Shown piece by piece: positions 62,307-64,000 of a DNA stretch of 64,000 nt (within the stretch, counting starts at the first letter, position 1; each line of letters begins with the position of its first letter). The notes below the pieces were generated by a model. The model searched no databases, had not been told where the DNA came from, and saw nothing but the letters and a program-made list of their open reading frames with translations. The translations under genes were made by a program, and so were the position numbers. The DNA is from Microbacterium paraoxydans. Lineage in GTDB: Bacteria; Actinomycetota; Actinomycetes; Actinomycetales; Microbacteriaceae. The DNA is taken from the NCBI RefSeq assembly GCF_019056515.1, contig NZ_CP064873.1:1302001-1366000 (forward strand), given 5' to 3'.

Positions 62307-63455
62307 TCATTCCTCTCCGACGACGATGAGCGGTTTGATGCAGTCGTCGAGCTTGGACGAGAACACGTGGTAGGCCTCCGCGATGTGCTCCAGGGGGAAG
62401 CGGTGCGTCAGCAACTCGGACGGACGGATGTGCCCCGCCTGGATGTGTTCGAGCAGCCGCGGCCACTGCCTCTTCACGGGAGCCTGGTTGCCGCGCACCG
62501 TGAGGCCCTTGTTCATGATGTCGCCCAGGCGCACCGAGGTCACCAGCGGGCCGTAGGCGCCGAGGATCGACACGGTGCCGCCCTTGCGCACGCTGTCGAT
62601 GGCCCAGTTCACCGCGACGGGGGAGCCGCCCTGCAGCTTGAGCTTGGCGGCGGTCACGTGCTGGACGACGCTGCCGTCCGCCTCCGCGCCCACCGCGTCG
62701 ATCACCACGTCCGCGCCGAGGTAGCCGGTCGCCTTCTTCAGCGCGAGCACGATGTCACCGGCTTCGTGCAGGTGCATCGTCTCGGCGAAGGCGAAGTCCC
62801 GTGCCTTCTCGAGCCGGTAGTCGAGGTGGTCGACGACGATGACGCGGCCCGCGCCGAGGAACCAGGCCGAGCGGGCGGCGGCCAGGCCGACGGGACCGGC
62901 GCCGAACACGACCACCGTGTCCCCTTCGGCGATGTCCGCCTGTTGCGCGCCGAAGTAGCCGGTGGAGAACGCGTCGGTGAGCAGCAGCGCGTCCTCGGAG
63001 GCGAGCCACTCCGGGATCACCGAAGGGCCGACATCCGCGAACGGCACGCGCACGCGCTCCGCCTGCCCGCCGTCGTACCCGCCGGTCGTGTGCGAGTAGC
63101 CGTAGATCCCGCCGACGGCGGTCGCGTTCGGGTTCACGTTGTGGCAGTTCGAGAAGAGACCGCGGCGGCAGAAGTAGCACGAGCCGCAGTAGATGTTGAA
63201 AGGCACCATCACCCGGTCGCCCGGGCGCAGCGTCTCCACGGAGGAGCCGACCTCCTCGACCACCCCGACGATCTCGTGACCGAAGGTGTGCCCGATACGG
63301 GTGTCGGGCATCATGCCGTGGAAGAGGTGGAGATCCGACCCGCACACGGCGGCTCTCGTGACCCGCACGATCGCGTCGTTGGGGTGTTGGATCGTCGGAT
63401 CGGGTTTCTCCTCGACGCGGATCTTGTACGGTCCGCGGTAGGTCATCGCCTTCAT
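62307..63455 (-). CDS. Zinc-dependent alcohol dehydrogenase (formaldehyde-dehydrogenase-like)
   Basis: 382 residues, medium-chain dehydrogenase/reductase. Catalytic zinc ligands in AAVCGSDLHLFHG and GHTFGHEIVG, the structural zinc lobe GSCYFCRRGLFSNCHN (four Cys), and the NAD-binding GAGPVGLAAARSA with Asp in VVDHLDYRLEKA. The long tail and this arrangement resemble glutathione-independent formaldehyde dehydrogenase-type enzymes. Start ATG 63455 has AAGGAG six bases upstream. Substrate not determined. Confidence 0.92.
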   Translation of the reverse strand: MKAMTYRGPYKIRVEEKPDPTIQHPNDAIVRVTRAAVCGSDLHLFHGMMPDTRIGHTFGHEIVGVVEEVGSSVETLRPGDRVMVPFNIYCGSCYFCRRGLFSNCHNVNPNATAVGGIYGYSHTTGGYDGGQAERVRVPFADVGPSVIPEWLASEDALLLTDAFSTGYFGAQQADIAEGDTVVVFGAGPVGLAAARSAWFLGAGRVIVVDHLDYRLEKARDFAFAETMHLHEAGDIVLALKKATGYLGADVVIDAVGAEADGSVVQHVTAAKLKLQGGSPVAVNWAIDSVRKGGTVSILGAYGPLVTSVRLGDIMNKGLTVRGNQAPVKRQWPRLLEHIQAGHIRPSELLTHRFPLEHIAEAYHVFSSKLDDCIKPLIVVGEE

Positions 63456-63530
63456 CGGATGCTCCTTCGCTACGTGGAGTGACCGACGCTAGGCGCCGCC
63501 TCGAGGATGACTCAGGGCATTGACGGATGA

Positions 63531-63848
63531 GACGGGGAGGCGTACGAACGATGCGAACTCGAGGACCGCGCGCTCCTGCACATCCAGCTCGTCATCACCG
63601 CGAAGCTGCGTCGAGGGGAGCCGTTCGCGTTCAGCTGGCGGGAGGATGCCAGCGTCGGCGGCGGGAAGAACACCGTCTGGATCCACGCCTACAGCAGCAT
63701 CGTCTTCCAGTACTTCGGCAGCAGGAGACCCGAGGTGAATCGCGCGTGGGTCGACGCGCTCGCCTACACGGCCAACAGCCCCACCGGGCTCTACCTGGTA
63801 CCGGAACCGCCGGGCAGCGCGACGGCCGGCAACCTCGAGATCGCCTGA
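63531..63848 (+). pseudogene. DUF7882-like small protein gene without a usable start
   Basis: The frame ending at TGA 63848 reads LEDRALLHIQLVITAKLRRGEPFAFSWRED, then NTVWIHAYSSIVFQYFG and RAWVDALAYTANSPTGLYLVPEPP, which resembles the small (about 100 residue) Microbacteriaceae proteins formerly mislabelled as DNA ligases. Upstream it is closed by TGA at 63528, with no ATG, GTG or TTG before the conserved part. ACGGGGAGG at 63532-63540, in another frame, looks like a decayed MGR start. Probably a degenerate copy or a frameshift. Confidence 0.5.
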
Positions 63849-63870
63849 GGCCGGCCGTCGCGCCGGGGCA

Positions 63871-64000
63871 TCAGCCGGCCGAGGCGGCCCCGCGCGCGCG
63901 CCGGCTTCGTGCTGCGAGCACGAGTCCGCCGAGGACCGCGGCGAGGAGGGAGCCGACGAGCACGCCGATCTTCACGTGATCGTCCGCGACGCTGCTGCTG
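63871..64000 (-). CDS. nhaA: C-terminal end of a probable Na+/H+ antiporter NhaA, cut by the window
   Basis: Only the last 42 codons are in the window. They read SSSVADDHVKIGVLVGSLLAAVLGGLVL followed by a basic tail; a charged DDxVKI loop before a last membrane helix is the pattern of actinobacterial NhaA C-termini. The identification rests on this fragment alone. Confidence 0.55.
   Translation of the reverse strand, partial: SSSVADDHVKIGVLVGSLLAAVLGGLVLAARSRRARGAASAG

Overview
The window is about 70% GC by eye, densely coded on both strands, with many 4-base start/stop overlaps and GTG starts. The gene content points to an actinobacterium of the family Microbacteriaceae, most like Microbacterium (inference). 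The clues are a fused 2-oxoglutarate decarboxylase (Kgd), a GuaB1-type GMP reductase, a DinB2-type polymerase, a DUF3097 protein, 780-residue sulfatases of the mycobacterial AtsA/AtsD type and a DUF7882-like remnant. I see no tRNA, rRNA, CRISPR array, insertion sequence or replication origin, and no stretch over 300 bases lacks a gene.

Layout. 1-12 kb is core metabolism: kgd (3' part cut by the window), guaB1, two coupled CNNM/CBS membrane proteins, an old-yellow-enzyme reductase, NAD(P)H-hydrate dehydratase, a GT87-like membrane protein, a thiamine-binding protein, an MFS transporter and a Nudix hydrolase. 12-17 kb has metX and metY (O-acetylhomoserine route to methionine), an SDR, uracil-DNA glycosylase and a GNAT enzyme. 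17-22 kb is a complete five-gene dipeptide/oligopeptide ABC importer on the minus strand. 22-29 kb holds a hydrolase, an AhpD-like protein, a tyrosine phosphatase, an iron-box-preceded stand-alone SIP domain, an arginase-like protein, PspA and a TPM-domain protein. At 29.0-29.8 kb a pocket of lower GC carries a frameshifted small secreted protein coupled to a small cytosolic protein. 30-34 kb has DUF3097, trmB, a CPBP-like membrane protein, a DinB2-like polymerase and RidA.

34-56.6 kb is the most distinctive part. It has two SulP anion transporters, two cytosolic sulfatases with the CSPTR formylglycine motif, the formylglycine-generating enzyme that would activate them, a Sap/GAP-type transporter, an AI-2E-type permease, an MscS channel, a FUSC-like protein, two SHOCT proteins, two divergent DUF6325-like paralogues, an HAD phosphatase and two large MalT-like LuxR (LAL) regulators. 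One LAL gene is frameshifted. A short palindrome, TTCAYCCGGGTGA, stands in front of four of these units. A variant with the same half-sites 5 bases apart stands in front of two or three more. I propose one LAL-controlled sulfate-ester/anion regulon.

56.6-61.7 kb is a copper-resistance operon (CopZ, CopA with CPC, a YHS protein, and a His-rich CPH-type ATPase) behind two CsoR-type operators. 61.7-64 kb has an uncharacterised membrane protein coupled to a zinc alcohol dehydrogenase, a 5'-degenerate DUF7882-like gene and the C-terminus of a probable NhaA antiporter.
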